From an uncultured Neomegalonema sp. (GTDB lineage: Bacteria; Pseudomonadota; Alphaproteobacteria; Rhodobacterales; Rhodobacteraceae): a stretch of 64,000 bases of DNA. Of the stretch, positions 37,365-44,756 are shown one piece after another. The stretch is taken from the NCBI GenBank assembly GCA_937995735.1, contig CALKIZ010000003.1:176287-240286 (forward strand), in the 5' to 3' direction. The stretch's first letter is position 1. Every line of letters begins with the position of its first letter. Made by a program: the position numbers and the translations under genes. The notes under the pieces are model-generated. The model was given only the letters and a program-made list of their open reading frames with translations. It did not search any database and was not told where the DNA came from.

Positions 37365-37886
37365 TTAAGTATGACCGATGTGCGCCCAATCGCGCATACC
37401 GATTGATGTGATTATAGCGGGTTGAGAGATGAGTTTGTTCCAAGCGGTGCATCCCGCATCAAGGATGGCGTCGTAGGTATCGAAGACGCGGTTGGAGAGC
37501 CAGTTCTGCCGAAGGTACTGCCAGATGTTTTCGACCGGGTTTAATTCCGGTGATCGAGACGGTAATAGAATGATGGTTATATTCTTGGGCACGTTGAGTC
37601 TTCCAGTCGTATGCCATCCGGCCCGGTCCATCAGGATAACGCCGTGTGCTTTGCGGGCGACTTGGCGACTGATCTCATTGAGGTGCATTTGCATGGCTTC
37701 GGTGTTGGCGAGTGGCATCATCAGTGCCGCACCTTTTCCTCGCGCCGGGCAGATGGCTCCGAAGAGATAGGCATTCTTATAGCGCTGATCAGCAGGCAAA
37801 CGGGGCCGCGTGCCGGTCTTTGCCCAAAGCCGGGCACGTCCATTCTTCTGGCCAAGCCTGGCTTCGTCCTGGAACCAGATTTCCAC
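37365..37886 (-). CDS. IS630-type transposase, catalytic domain (ORF B)
   Basis: ORF B gives the DDE catalytic part of the transposase: EIWFQDEARLGQ with the first Asp, VILMDRAGWH with the second, and SPELNPVENIWQYLR with the Glu. The frame is open upstream of the track start through the A7 slip site, so its natural N terminus is the fusion with ORF A rather than the codon at 37886. The fused protein is about 355 residues, normal for the family. No internal stop is seen, so the product may be active. Confidence 0.9.
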   Translation of the reverse strand: MEIWFQDEARLGQKNGRARLWAKTGTRPRLPADQRYKNAYLFGAICPARGKGAALMMPLANTEAMQMHLNEISRQVARKAHGVILMDRAGWHTTGRLNVPKNITIILLPSRSPELNPVENIWQYLRQNWLSNRVFDTYDAILDAGCTAWNKLISQPAIITSIGMRDWAHIGHT

Positions 37887-37909
37887 CGGCGTGCCTTTCG
37901 GTAAATCGC

Positions 37910-38431
37910 CTATGTGTGCAGCGAGCGTTTTGCCGAAGTTTTTTTGAATGCCTCGATCACCTCGACGTCTTGCGCCGGATGCTGTGGACGCCCGCTGATA
38001 TGGGAGAAGCCCAGCACTTTCAGAAGATCACTGATCGCCCGCTCGCTGTAGTCGACATTGAAGCGATCCTTGATCACCTTTTGCAGATCGATACGTCGCC
38101 AGCGCACCACACCATCAACTTCTGGATCAGGGCCAGTCTCGACAATCTCACCAAGTTCGGCCATCTGTGCATCGCTGAGGTAACGCACCCGTCCAGGGGC
38201 CTTGCGATCTATCAGGCCATCGGGACCTTCGTCATTGAACCGATGGACCCAGTCTCGCAGCGTTTGACGATCCATGCCGCCTATCTTCGCCGCCTGCGCC
38301 CGGTCCATGCCGTCATACACCGCTGCCAGAGACAGTAAGCGCCGAGCCTGACTGGCATCAGTACAACGCCCTGCGAGAGTACGCAGATCAGACGCTGAAA
38401 AATCGGGACGAAGCGGAATACTGGCAGACAT
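37910..38431 (-). CDS. IS630-type transposase, DNA-binding domain (ORF A)
   Basis: The 173-residue ORF A holds tandem helix-turn-helix regions: RRLLSLAAVYDGMDRAQAAKIGG and RQTLRDWVHRFNDEG, followed by the KIRKPGR-like linker KAPGRVRYL and a winged-helix part. Alone it would bind the ends without cutting. The start is placed at the ATG at 38431, after AGGAG. A -1 shift at the A7 run near its end leads into ORF B. An unshifted product might act as an inhibitor, as known for other insertion sequences. Confidence 0.88.
   Translation of the reverse strand: MSASIPLRPDFSASDLRTLAGRCTDASQARRLLSLAAVYDGMDRAQAAKIGGMDRQTLRDWVHRFNDEGPDGLIDRKAPGRVRYLSDAQMAELGEIVETGPDPEVDGVVRWRRIDLQKVIKDRFNVDYSERAISDLLKVLGFSHISGRPQHPAQDVEVIEAFKKTSAKRSLHT
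37939..37945 (-). other. Putative -1 frameshift site in the IS630 transposase
   Basis: The minus strand has a run of seven A followed by C. ORF A and ORF B are in the relative frames expected for a -1 slip here, and the shifted reading gives the continuous sequence FKKNFGKTLAAHIGDLPKG entering the catalytic domain. Confidence 0.8.
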
Positions 38432-38541
38432 GGCAAAACTCCTTTGCCACATATGAATCAGACAATCACCCTGTTGGGAATCCCTCAAGAGTCCCACTCA
38501 AATGCCGTTGGTATAAGACAAAATCTCCCTATGGGCCATTG

Positions 38542-38967
38542 ATGAAGGCATTCCTCATCGTCTTCCCGTTATTTCTCGTTTTCTGGACGTATTTATTTGC
38601 GGGGGCTTTCCTGACCATGGTTTGCTTCAATCCCAATGGAAAGCCTTCGCACAAACTCTTTTTTTGTAATGCCGCTATGCATGTAAATGCGTCGAGATCG
38701 GATCGACCTTGGGTCCGATCGAGTATGTTGTTTGAGCGGGGCATTGCCCATAGTCAATTGGATCGTATTGACGATGCGCGCCGTGATTTTACCGATGCAA
38801 TCATTGATGCAACGTCTGCATTTAGCAGCGCGGAACGCCCGGATGGAGAACGACATTGGTCTTCTCCATCATTTGTCCGGCTGACGGATCGAATCGAAAA
38901 AGCCGTAGGAATTGACCCCGCGACTTTGGCGCTATGGGAAGAGACTGTGGCGTCGTTGCGCGAATGA
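38542..38967 (+). CDS. Membrane-anchored hypothetical protein with a TPR-like hairpin
   Basis: The 141-residue product has an N-terminal hydrophobic segment, AFLIVFPLFLVFWTYLFAGAFL, which should anchor it with the rest in the periplasm. Residues of about 60-90 contain SSMLFERGIAHSQLDRIDDARRDFTDAI, cited as FERGIAHSQLD and ARRDFTDAI, the helix pair of a single tetratricopeptide-like repeat. Two Cys in between may pair. I assign no function. The ATG at 38542 is chosen over an upstream TTG. The IS630 right end is 30 bases before it, so its native promoter may have been displaced. Confidence 0.6.
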   Translation: MKAFLIVFPLFLVFWTYLFAGAFLTMVCFNPNGKPSHKLFFCNAAMHVNASRSDRPWVRSSMLFERGIAHSQLDRIDDARRDFTDAIIDATSAFSSAERPDGERHWSSPSFVRLTDRIEKAVGIDPATLALWEETVASLRE

Positions 38968-39035
38968 GGGCGCGATGGCGGTTGCATCGTTTGGCGTTTC
39001 TGAAAATCAATCCTGAGCTGGCATTGCGCGGGAAT

Positions 39036-39344
39036 TTAACGTGCTGCGAGCGGCTCGAAATTGATCACGACGCGGTGTCCCGTGGCCTCTGCAAAGCGAT
39101 TGAGGGTGCGTGTGGATGGCGTTTCCTTGCCGCCTTCCAACCGCGCAATATAGGATTGTGAGGTTCTCATACGCTCCGCCAACTCTTGCTGTGTTAGCCC
39201 CGCCGCACCCCGCGCCTTAATGAATTGATCGGCAAGCGCGAATTCGTCCTCTAGCGCCGCGAACTCCGCAACGTATTCAGGGTCTTTGCGCCATTCATCA
39301 AAGGCCATCTCGACGGGGATTGTTTTCCTCTTCTCCTTTGTCAT
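39036..39344 (-). CDS. XRE-family antitoxin of a HigBA/RelE-type pair
   Basis: The 102-residue protein has a Cro/C1-type helix-turn-helix: GLTQQELAERMRTSQSYIARLEGGKETPS, cited as LTQQELAERM and SQSYIARLEGG. The N-terminal 40 residues, rich in acidic positions, probably wrap the toxin. It overlaps the toxin gene by four bases (ATGA), so expression is coupled. The complex should bind the operator at 39670-39693 and repress its own promoter. The toxin-first order is that of HigBA. Antitoxin role is inferred from this context. Confidence 0.9.
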   Translation of the reverse strand: MTKEKRKTIPVEMAFDEWRKDPEYVAEFAALEDEFALADQFIKARGAAGLTQQELAERMRTSQSYIARLEGGKETPSTRTLNRFAEATGHRVVINFEPLAAR

Positions 39345-39664
39345 TGGTCTACCTCCTTTGCCCTCTCAAGGGCGATTTCAATCTCGCGGCGCGGGGTCTT
39401 CTGAGCCTTTTTGGTGAAGACACGCACAACCACGATACGTTGACCAACAACGGTCACATAAATGGCTCGGGCAATCGTATCTTTGCCCTTCATCCGCATT
39501 TCCCAGAGCTTGCCCTGAAGGTGCTTGATGTAAGGTTCATGCACGCGCTCAAGCCCATTGGCTTGTACCAGCCGAACGATGTGTTCAAATTTCGCCCTAA
39601 TATCTTTGGGCTGGGCCTCCATCTCAGCAAGCACATCTTCGTCTTGGAATTCTACAGACCACAT
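39341..39664 (-). CDS. RelE/HigB-like (Gp49 family) toxin
   Basis: The 107-residue basic protein fits the phage-derived Gp49-like branch of the RelE/ParE superfamily, ribosome-dependent mRNA interferases. Landmarks are YIKHLQGKLWEMRMKG, ARAIYVTVVGQRIVVVRVFTKKAQKTPRREIEIALERAKE, cited as IVVVRVFTKKAQKTP, with the conserved Lys/Arg-rich end. The ATG at 39664 is the expected transcription start of a consensus promoter, so the mRNA appears leaderless; no ribosome binding site can precede it. Toxicity is not shown. Confidence 0.9.
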   Translation of the reverse strand: MWSVEFQDEDVLAEMEAQPKDIRAKFEHIVRLVQANGLERVHEPYIKHLQGKLWEMRMKGKDTIARAIYVTVVGQRIVVVRVFTKKAQKTPRREIEIALERAKEVDQ

Positions 39665-39669
39665 GACCT

Positions 39670-39693
39670 AATTATACTAAAAAAAGTATAATT
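39670..39693. promoter_or_regulatory. Palindromic operator overlapping the toxin-antitoxin promoter
   Basis: AATTATAC and GTATAATT are perfect inverted repeats around an eight-base centre. One arm covers the -10 box and the other most of the spacer, so binding by the XRE antitoxin would block RNA polymerase. Confidence 0.75.
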
Positions 39694-39699
39694 TGTCAA
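39671..39699 (-). promoter_or_regulatory. Consensus sigma70 promoter of the toxin-antitoxin operon
   Basis: On the minus strand TTGACA (39699-39694), a 17-base spacer and TATAAT (39676-39671) match the housekeeping consensus exactly. The seventh base after the -10 box is the A of the toxin ATG. Confidence 0.85.
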
Positions 39700-39859
39700 T
39701 TTTGCAGCCATAGACGCCAAGAATACTGTAAGCCTGCGGTGGCGGCTGGCTTTTTTCAACGGGGTTAGGCCGGGTTGAGGCATGTCCGGCGATGATCTGC
39801 TCTTTCAGACTCGGGCGGGGGGGCTTATAGCAGCGGTAACATCTCTCAAGGAGCTTTGC

Positions 39860-41158
39860 ATGATCCCCCGCTATTCCCGTCCTGAAATGGCCGCCATCTG
39901 GTCCCCCGAAAGCAAATTTCGCATCTGGTTTGAAATCGAAGCCCATGCTGCGGATGCGCAAGCCGAGCTTGGGGTGATACCGAAAGCGGCGGCGGACAAG
40001 ACTTGGACTGCGAAGGACATGGCCTTTGATATTGACCGGATTGATGAGATCGAGCGCGAGGTCAAACATGATGTAATCGCGTTTCTGACTCACCTCGCGG
40101 AGTTGGTCGGGGACGAGGCGCGCTTTGTCCACCAAGGGATGACCTCTTCGGATGTGCTCGACACCTGCTTTAATGTGCAACTGGTGAAAGCCGCTGATAT
40201 TCTGCTTGAGGATATGGATAAGCTGCTCGCGGCGATTAAAAAGCGCGCTTACGAGCATAAAGATGATGTCTGTATCGGGCGCTCACACGGCATCCACGCG
40301 GAGCCGGTGACGTTCGGACTTAAACTTGCGCAGATGTATGCGGAGATGGAGCGCAACCGGACGCGGCTGGTCGCGGCGCGTGAAGAAATTGCGACCTGTG
40401 CGATTTCGGGTGCGGTCGGCACGTTCGCCAATATTGATCCCTCGGTTGAAGAGCATGTCGCCAAAGCGATGGGCCTGAGCGCGGAACCGATCTCAACGCA
40501 AGTGATCCCTCGTGATCGTCATGCGATGTTTTTCTCGGTGCTCGGTGTGATCGCGTCTTCGGTCGAGCGGATTTCGGTCGAAGTGCGGCACTTGCAGCGG
40601 ACGGAAGTTTTGGAAGCCGAAGAATATTTCTCGCCGGGGCAAAAAGGGTCTTCAGCGATGCCGCATAAGCGCAATCCGATCCTGACCGAGAATATGACAG
40701 GTCTGGCGCGGATGGTGCGCTCTTATGCTTTGCCCGCGATGGAGAATGTGGCGCTATGGCATGAGCGCGATATATCCCATTCCTCGGTCGAACGCATGAT
40801 CGGGCCGGATGCAACGGTGACGCTGGACTTTGCGCTGGTGCGGTTGACAGGCGTGATCGACAAGCTGTTGGTCTATCCGGATCGGATGATGAAGAACCTC
40901 AACCAGTTTAAAGGGCTGATCCACTCACAGCGGGTATTGCTGGCACTGACCCAAGCGGGTGCAAGCCGTGAGGACAGCTATCGCATGGTTCAACGAAATG
41001 CGATGAAGGTCTGGGAAGAGGGCGCGGACTTTTTGGCCGAGCTGAAAGACGATGCCGATGTGACGGCTAAGTTGTCTGATGCGGAGATCGAGGCGTTGTT
41101 CGACCTCGGGTATCACACCAAGCATGTCGATACGATTTTCGCACGGGTGTTCGGGTGA
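39860..41158 (+). CDS. purB: Adenylosuccinate lyase
   Basis: PurB cleaves SAICAR and adenylosuccinate in purine synthesis. The 432-residue protein has MIPRYSRPEMAAIW at the N terminus, FVHQGMTSSDVLDT with a catalytic-loop Ser/Thr pair, GRSHGIHAEPVTFG with the general acid His, and the signature GSSAMPHKRNPI with the flexible Ser. This is the PurB type typical of Proteobacteria and Bacillus. CAAGGAG lies just before the ATG at 39860; the track extends 26 codons upstream. It is not linked to other pur genes here. Confidence 0.98.
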   Translation: MIPRYSRPEMAAIWSPESKFRIWFEIEAHAADAQAELGVIPKAAADKTWTAKDMAFDIDRIDEIEREVKHDVIAFLTHLAELVGDEARFVHQGMTSSDVLDTCFNVQLVKAADILLEDMDKLLAAIKKRAYEHKDDVCIGRSHGIHAEPVTFGLKLAQMYAEMERNRTRLVAAREEIATCAISGAVGTFANIDPSVEEHVAKAMGLSAEPISTQVIPRDRHAMFFSVLGVIASSVERISVEVRHLQRTEVLEAEEYFSPGQKGSSAMPHKRNPILTENMTGLARMVRSYALPAMENVALWHERDISHSSVERMIGPDATVTLDFALVRLTGVIDKLLVYPDRMMKNLNQFKGLIHSQRVLLALTQAGASREDSYRMVQRNAMKVWEEGADFLAELKDDADVTAKLSDAEIEALFDLGYHTKHVDTIFARVFG

Positions 41159-41294
41159 AGATTTAGCGCTTAATTACACCCGAAGCAACTTAATGCTTTG
41201 GTTCTCACGATATATGCAAGAAAATCCCATGCTGACAGCATCGGGTTTTCGGTCTATGCTTTGAGATTATTTCTTGATGGAGGTCAATCATCCT

Positions 41295-41609
41295 ATGGGC
41301 GATTCCAACGAAGGCCGAAGTGCGAAGAACGGGATTATTGCGTTCTTATTTGCATGGATATTCAGATCATTTGGAAAGATGATCGCAATTGTGTTCGGGC
41401 GGACGATCTCCAAATTTCTGAAAAGTATTGTTAAGAGTTTTGTTCCTGAAAAACGCCGTCATTCGTCCTATGTGACCTCGTTGCTAGCTAACGAACCAGT
41501 AGCGTCTTGCTTAATCTTCGGACTAATAGGCGGTGCAATTTTAGGAAATGAGCTTGGCTTTTTAGTTGGCATTGGTGTTACGTACTTGGCGTATTCTGAT
41601 ATGGTTTGA
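41295..41609 (+). CDS. Hypothetical small membrane protein
   Basis: The 104-residue product has an amphipathic N-terminal stretch (GIIAFLFAWIFRSFGKMIAIVF), a basic middle (KSIVKSFVPEKRRHSS) and a C-terminal hydrophobic hairpin (CLIFGLIGGAILGNELGFLVGIGV). It should sit in the inner membrane with a Gly-rich hairpin. No family is recognised. GGAGG lies 11 bases before the ATG at 41295; ATG 41277 is an alternative start that would consume it. It is 12 bases before another tiny ORF, and the pair could be co-transcribed. Confidence 0.6.
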   Translation: MGDSNEGRSAKNGIIAFLFAWIFRSFGKMIAIVFGRTISKFLKSIVKSFVPEKRRHSSYVTSLLANEPVASCLIFGLIGGAILGNELGFLVGIGVTYLAYSDMV

Positions 41610-41621
41610 CACAAAAACACT

Positions 41622-41774
41622 ATGGAAAAAAATATCAAGGACATACTGAAGTCTCATTATGATACCGCTGTTTTTTTGACCTTTGGTGGTGCTGGTGGGC
41701 TTGCGGATGCTGTATTTGATTTTGCATTAAATGTAACCCCGTACACGGTTGCGGTAGTTTGTTTGTTGGTTTGA
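41622..41774 (+). CDS. Very short ORF, perhaps the 5' part of a frameshifted small gene
   Basis: This 50-codon ORF, too short for the track, begins MEKNIKDILKSHYDTAVFLT and continues with a Gly-rich hydrophobic stretch ending VAVVCLLV. In the -1-related frame the codons after its stop read KKFVFKPSIDPEAGAELSKSDE and end at 41842, which would make a natural soluble tail of about 73 residues in total. The junction is next to a run of six A. It may be a broken gene, or a sequencing error may have split it. Low AT-to-GC contrast gives no further clue. Confidence 0.4.
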   Translation: MEKNIKDILKSHYDTAVFLTFGGAGGLADAVFDFALNVTPYTVAVVCLLV

Positions 41775-41923
41775 AAAAATTTGTTTTTAAGCCTTCTATC
41801 GATCCAGAAGCTGGGGCGGAATTATCGAAGTCAGATGAATAGGACTGAATTGATTTCGGTTGGTTTTTTTAAATGGCTTTCACTATACAGATTTCTGCCA
41901 CATTTTACCGTATCATCCGCACC

Positions 41924-42373
41924 ATGACTAACCAAACGACTGTTTCGCGGCGGACTTTTGGGGGCATGATTGCTGCCACCGCCGTTGCAGCTCCGGGTGT
42001 TGTCTCTGCCGCCGTGCGTCAGCCGCGCGATGAGACCATTCTGGAACTGAAATCTGTGCCTCTGGCATGGCCGCAATACCACATGATCGACAGCTTTGTT
42101 GAGACACCGAAAATCGGTGACACAGTGACGCTGGTGCGCGAGGCGCAAAACGGATTCGATGAAGAGGCCGTCGCGGTCTACACTTCGAATTTTAAGCGCA
42201 TCGGGTATGTCCCACGCAAACATAATGCTGCGGTTTCATGGTCGCTGGAACGTGGCGGCGCGCGCGAGGCGACGATTTCGCAAATCGCCGAACCCTCTGT
42301 TCGCGGAAAGCAAATTCGCGGCTGGGGTGCTTACCATATCGATATGAAAGTAACCGCCATCGCGGTTGCGTAA
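41924..42373 (+). CDS. Tat-exported HIRAN-domain protein
   Basis: The 149-residue protein has a twin-arginine signal, VSRRTFGGMIAATAVAAPG, with likely cleavage after VSAA. The mature part is a HIRAN domain: DTVTLVREAQNGFDEEAVAVYT, cited as LVREAQNGFDEEAV, then IGYVPRKHNAAV. In DNA-repair helicases such as HLTF, HIRAN binds 3' DNA ends; small secreted versions are known in bacteria but their role is unclear. The start was moved to the ATG at 41924 so that the signal is N-terminal. It is a single gene, 180 bases from the glutathione peroxidase gene downstream. Confidence 0.8.
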   Translation: MTNQTTVSRRTFGGMIAATAVAAPGVVSAAVRQPRDETILELKSVPLAWPQYHMIDSFVETPKIGDTVTLVREAQNGFDEEAVAVYTSNFKRIGYVPRKHNAAVSWSLERGGAREATISQIAEPSVRGKQIRGWGAYHIDMKVTAIAVA

Positions 42374-42549
42374 CTCCGAAGCCATTGCCTGTCGTCGGGG
42401 GCTTCGGCTTGAGATAAACGGGTAATCGTGTCTTGCGCCTTTGCGTGTTCACCCATCGGCGCAAGACCGATCTTTTCAAAGCAATCTTGACTTCGCCTCA
42501 TTGAGAAACAACGCCTAGAGCTGTTCTGGATTTTCTGGAGGCTTGTCTC

Positions 42550-43089
42550 ATGCCGGTTTCACGTAAGTCGCTCGCTGTTGCCGCACTTCTGACGGCGGTC
42601 ACCCCTGCGCTGGCCGCTGAGCCTTCCGCCCATGATTTCAGCTTTACCTTGATTGAAGGGGATGCGCTGGATATGGCGAGTTATGCCGGTAAGACGGTTC
42701 TGGTGGTCAATACCGCGTCGCGATGCGGATTTACTGGCCAGTATGAAGGGCTACAGGCGCTTTACGAACAGTATCAGGAAAAAGGTCTGGTGGTGCTCGG
42801 TGTGCCGTCGAAAGACTTTCGTCAGGAACTCGCCAGTTCAGAAGAGGTCCAGCATTTTTGCGAATTGAACTACGGCATTGATTTTCCGATGACCGAAATT
42901 GAACCTGTCACGGGGAAAACCGCGCATCCTCTGTTCGCTTGGATGGCGGAAGACGGGAAAGTGCCGAACTGGAATTTCAATAAATTCCTGATCGGCCCTG
43001 ATGGTGATTTGCTTGAGCATTATGGGCCGACCACGCGGCCAGACTCGCCCAAGCTGGTTGCCCGGATTGAAGAGACCTTGGCCCGCTGA
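42550..43089 (+). CDS. Periplasmic glutathione peroxidase family protein
   Basis: The 179-residue protein is a Cys-type GPx. A signal peptide, SLAVAALLTAVTPALAAEP, precedes the thioredoxin fold. The peroxidatic Cys59 lies in NTASRCGFTGQYEGLQ, and the Trp/Asn pair in VPNWNFNKFLIGP. A second Cys in QHFCELNYG may act as the resolving residue, so reductant could be thioredoxin-like rather than glutathione. Export is unusual, as most bacterial members are cytoplasmic. It probably detoxifies lipid or small peroxides at the envelope. The next gene converges, 15 bases away. Confidence 0.92.
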   Translation: MPVSRKSLAVAALLTAVTPALAAEPSAHDFSFTLIEGDALDMASYAGKTVLVVNTASRCGFTGQYEGLQALYEQYQEKGLVVLGVPSKDFRQELASSEEVQHFCELNYGIDFPMTEIEPVTGKTAHPLFAWMAEDGKVPNWNFNKFLIGPDGDLLEHYGPTTRPDSPKLVARIEETLAR

Positions 43090-43104
43090 CACCATGTGGG
43101 TTGG

Positions 43105-43908
43105 TTAGTTTCGGCGACCAAAACCCGTATTTGCGGTGCGGCGCGGCCTGCGCGGTGCGTCCGCTGTGAGGTCTTCCGGGACCGGCTCCAGCTTCGGTTC
43201 ATCTCCGCCCCAAAGATCCGGCTTCATCTGTGGTGGTGGTGCATCGGCAGGGCTGTTAGCGCCTTTCGGCAAAATATCGGAGATCAAACCAAAGCTCGGG
43301 TTGGTCAGAGGCTCTTCGAGCGGAACAACACGGGCGCAGCCGATCATCGCTTCCATCACAAGTGTCATCATACCAGCCGACCCAATGTGACGGGTAAAGC
43401 CGAGAACCTTCATTGCCGCCGTGATCAAGGCAAAAGCGGCATCCGCATTATCGAGCTGGTTGGTTTGCGCAATCGCCCAAATCTGGCGGCGATGGCGTGG
43501 CCCCGCATTCAGGACGTTGTGGCGCGGAGCAAGATGCGCCGGTACGCTGAGAGGAACGAAAGTCGGGTTCGCTGCAAGGCTTGCTGTAATCCGGCTTTCC
43601 GTCTCGCGAAAATCCGGAAGGGACGATTCTTTTAGACCGAACGCTTCTTTGCCGACGAGGAGGGCATAACCCCAAAGGCTCTTTGGCGAGTGAGCATCAT
43701 CGCATAGAAAAGGCGAAATATTCCTGCCAAGAACGTAACCGCTGTCCGGAAGGTTAACTTCCTTGGCGAGCAGCGCCATTTCGCCCGCAATACCCGCAGT
43801 CGCTGCGAGAAGTGTCGGCCAATGGACTTGACCGTTCTCTTGATATGCCGCTGCAAGATATTTGAGCAGCTCGTCGCCGCCCTGTCGCCACCGATGTCCA
43901 GCCGCCAT
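43105..43908 (-). CDS. Conserved hypothetical protein, cytoplasmic
   Basis: I do not recognise a named family for this 267-residue protein. It has no signal peptide. Residues 1-200 look globular, with an Ala/Leu helix (WPTLLAATAGIAGEMALLAKEVNLP), a strand-rich core around SGYVLGRNISPFLCDD, and a conserved-looking RHRRQIWAIAQTNQL. The last 60 residues are Pro-rich and basic (PRRPRRTANTGFGRRN) and probably disordered. The start is moved to the second ATG (43908), which follows AAGGGC. It is monocistronic. Confidence 0.75.
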   Translation of the reverse strand: MAAGHRWRQGGDELLKYLAAAYQENGQVHWPTLLAATAGIAGEMALLAKEVNLPDSGYVLGRNISPFLCDDAHSPKSLWGYALLVGKEAFGLKESSLPDFRETESRITASLAANPTFVPLSVPAHLAPRHNVLNAGPRHRRQIWAIAQTNQLDNADAAFALITAAMKVLGFTRHIGSAGMMTLVMEAMIGCARVVPLEEPLTNPSFGLISDILPKGANSPADAPPPQMKPDLWGGDEPKLEPVPEDLTADAPRRPRRTANTGFGRRN

Positions 43909-44189
43909 TTTGCGCCCTTTCAAACTAGATCACTCTGCCGACCGAAGCAGTCCGTTGAGAGCGCTAGAAGGTTTTGGTTGACGCATCCATACATGTGATC
44001 GCCATAGGGCAATCACAGCACAACGCGCATTTCTCGCCTGTATAATGCTGTCAAAATTCATAAAAACCCGTCAACATCGCCTGCAATTGACGGTTGAATT
44101 TAGGATCGATTTTGAAAACTTAGGCAAAACAGTCGCTTACAAGGTAACTTTTTGCTGTTTTTAAATGATATGACATCAAACTTACGCAC

Positions 44190-44564
44190 TTACTGCGTGC
44201 CTTCATCGCAAAACAGGGCGATTGCGAGAAGAATTAGGCCGTATGTCCACAATATTGAGATGGCATAGACGATGCCATGTTCCATCAAAGGACGCGCAGA
44301 GAATCGGCCATAGAACAGCAACGTTCCCGCCGCTAAAATCATCCCTGAAATTGCGAGGCCCATGCCTATCCGGGTTGCATCGAAGGGCGAATATAGAACC
44401 CGCATCACGATAGCGATGAGAATGGCCAGCCCTGCGCCGCCTATCGGGAGGAGAATTTGCAATGTTGAAGCGCTCAACGCGATGAGATCGCCATCAACCA
44501 GCAATTTGAAAACAAGCGTCAAAATCGCCCATAGAGAGAGTCCGTAAACCATTCCGCGACGCAT
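44190..44564 (-). CDS. Four-TM small membrane protein (DUF5367-like)
   Basis: The 124-residue protein is almost wholly hydrophobic, with four predicted transmembrane segments. The third and fourth resemble DUF5367: GLAISGMILAAGTLLFYGRF and ILWTYGLILLAIALF. That comparison is from memory and tentative. It is monocistronic, flanked by AT-richer intergenic sequence on both sides (266 and 192 bases), in which I saw no repeat or RNA gene. Confidence 0.65.
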   Translation of the reverse strand: MRRGMVYGLSLWAILTLVFKLLVDGDLIALSASTLQILLPIGGAGLAILIAIVMRVLYSPFDATRIGMGLAISGMILAAGTLLFYGRFSARPLMEHGIVYAISILWTYGLILLAIALFCDEGTQ

Positions 44565-44756
44565 CGTCTTCTCCGCTGGTAGTCAAACGTAGCGGATCAT
44601 AAGTTCTTACTATATTCTTGCATAGAGCTAAGGCGGTTGAATAGAAATTAGAACTACACGCATAGTTCGCGGTGTTGTTTGCTCTCGGTCCTTTCCTCAA
44701 CGCTGAAAACGCTCTACGTCTCGTCAGGAATTGACGGTTTATGACAGGAGCCTTCT

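Larger units (their letters stand above)
37355..38511 (-). mobile_element. IS630-type insertion sequence
   Basis: A 1157-base element is bounded by inverted repeats CCAACGGCATTTAAGT at the left and, reversed, CCAACGGCATTTGAGT at the right, each flanked by TA. TA duplication is the hallmark of the IS630/Tc1/mariner superfamily. It encodes a two-frame DDE transposase and looks complete. It lies between the secreted SPFH-like gene and a small membrane-protein gene and does not interrupt a recognisable reading frame. Confidence 0.93.
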
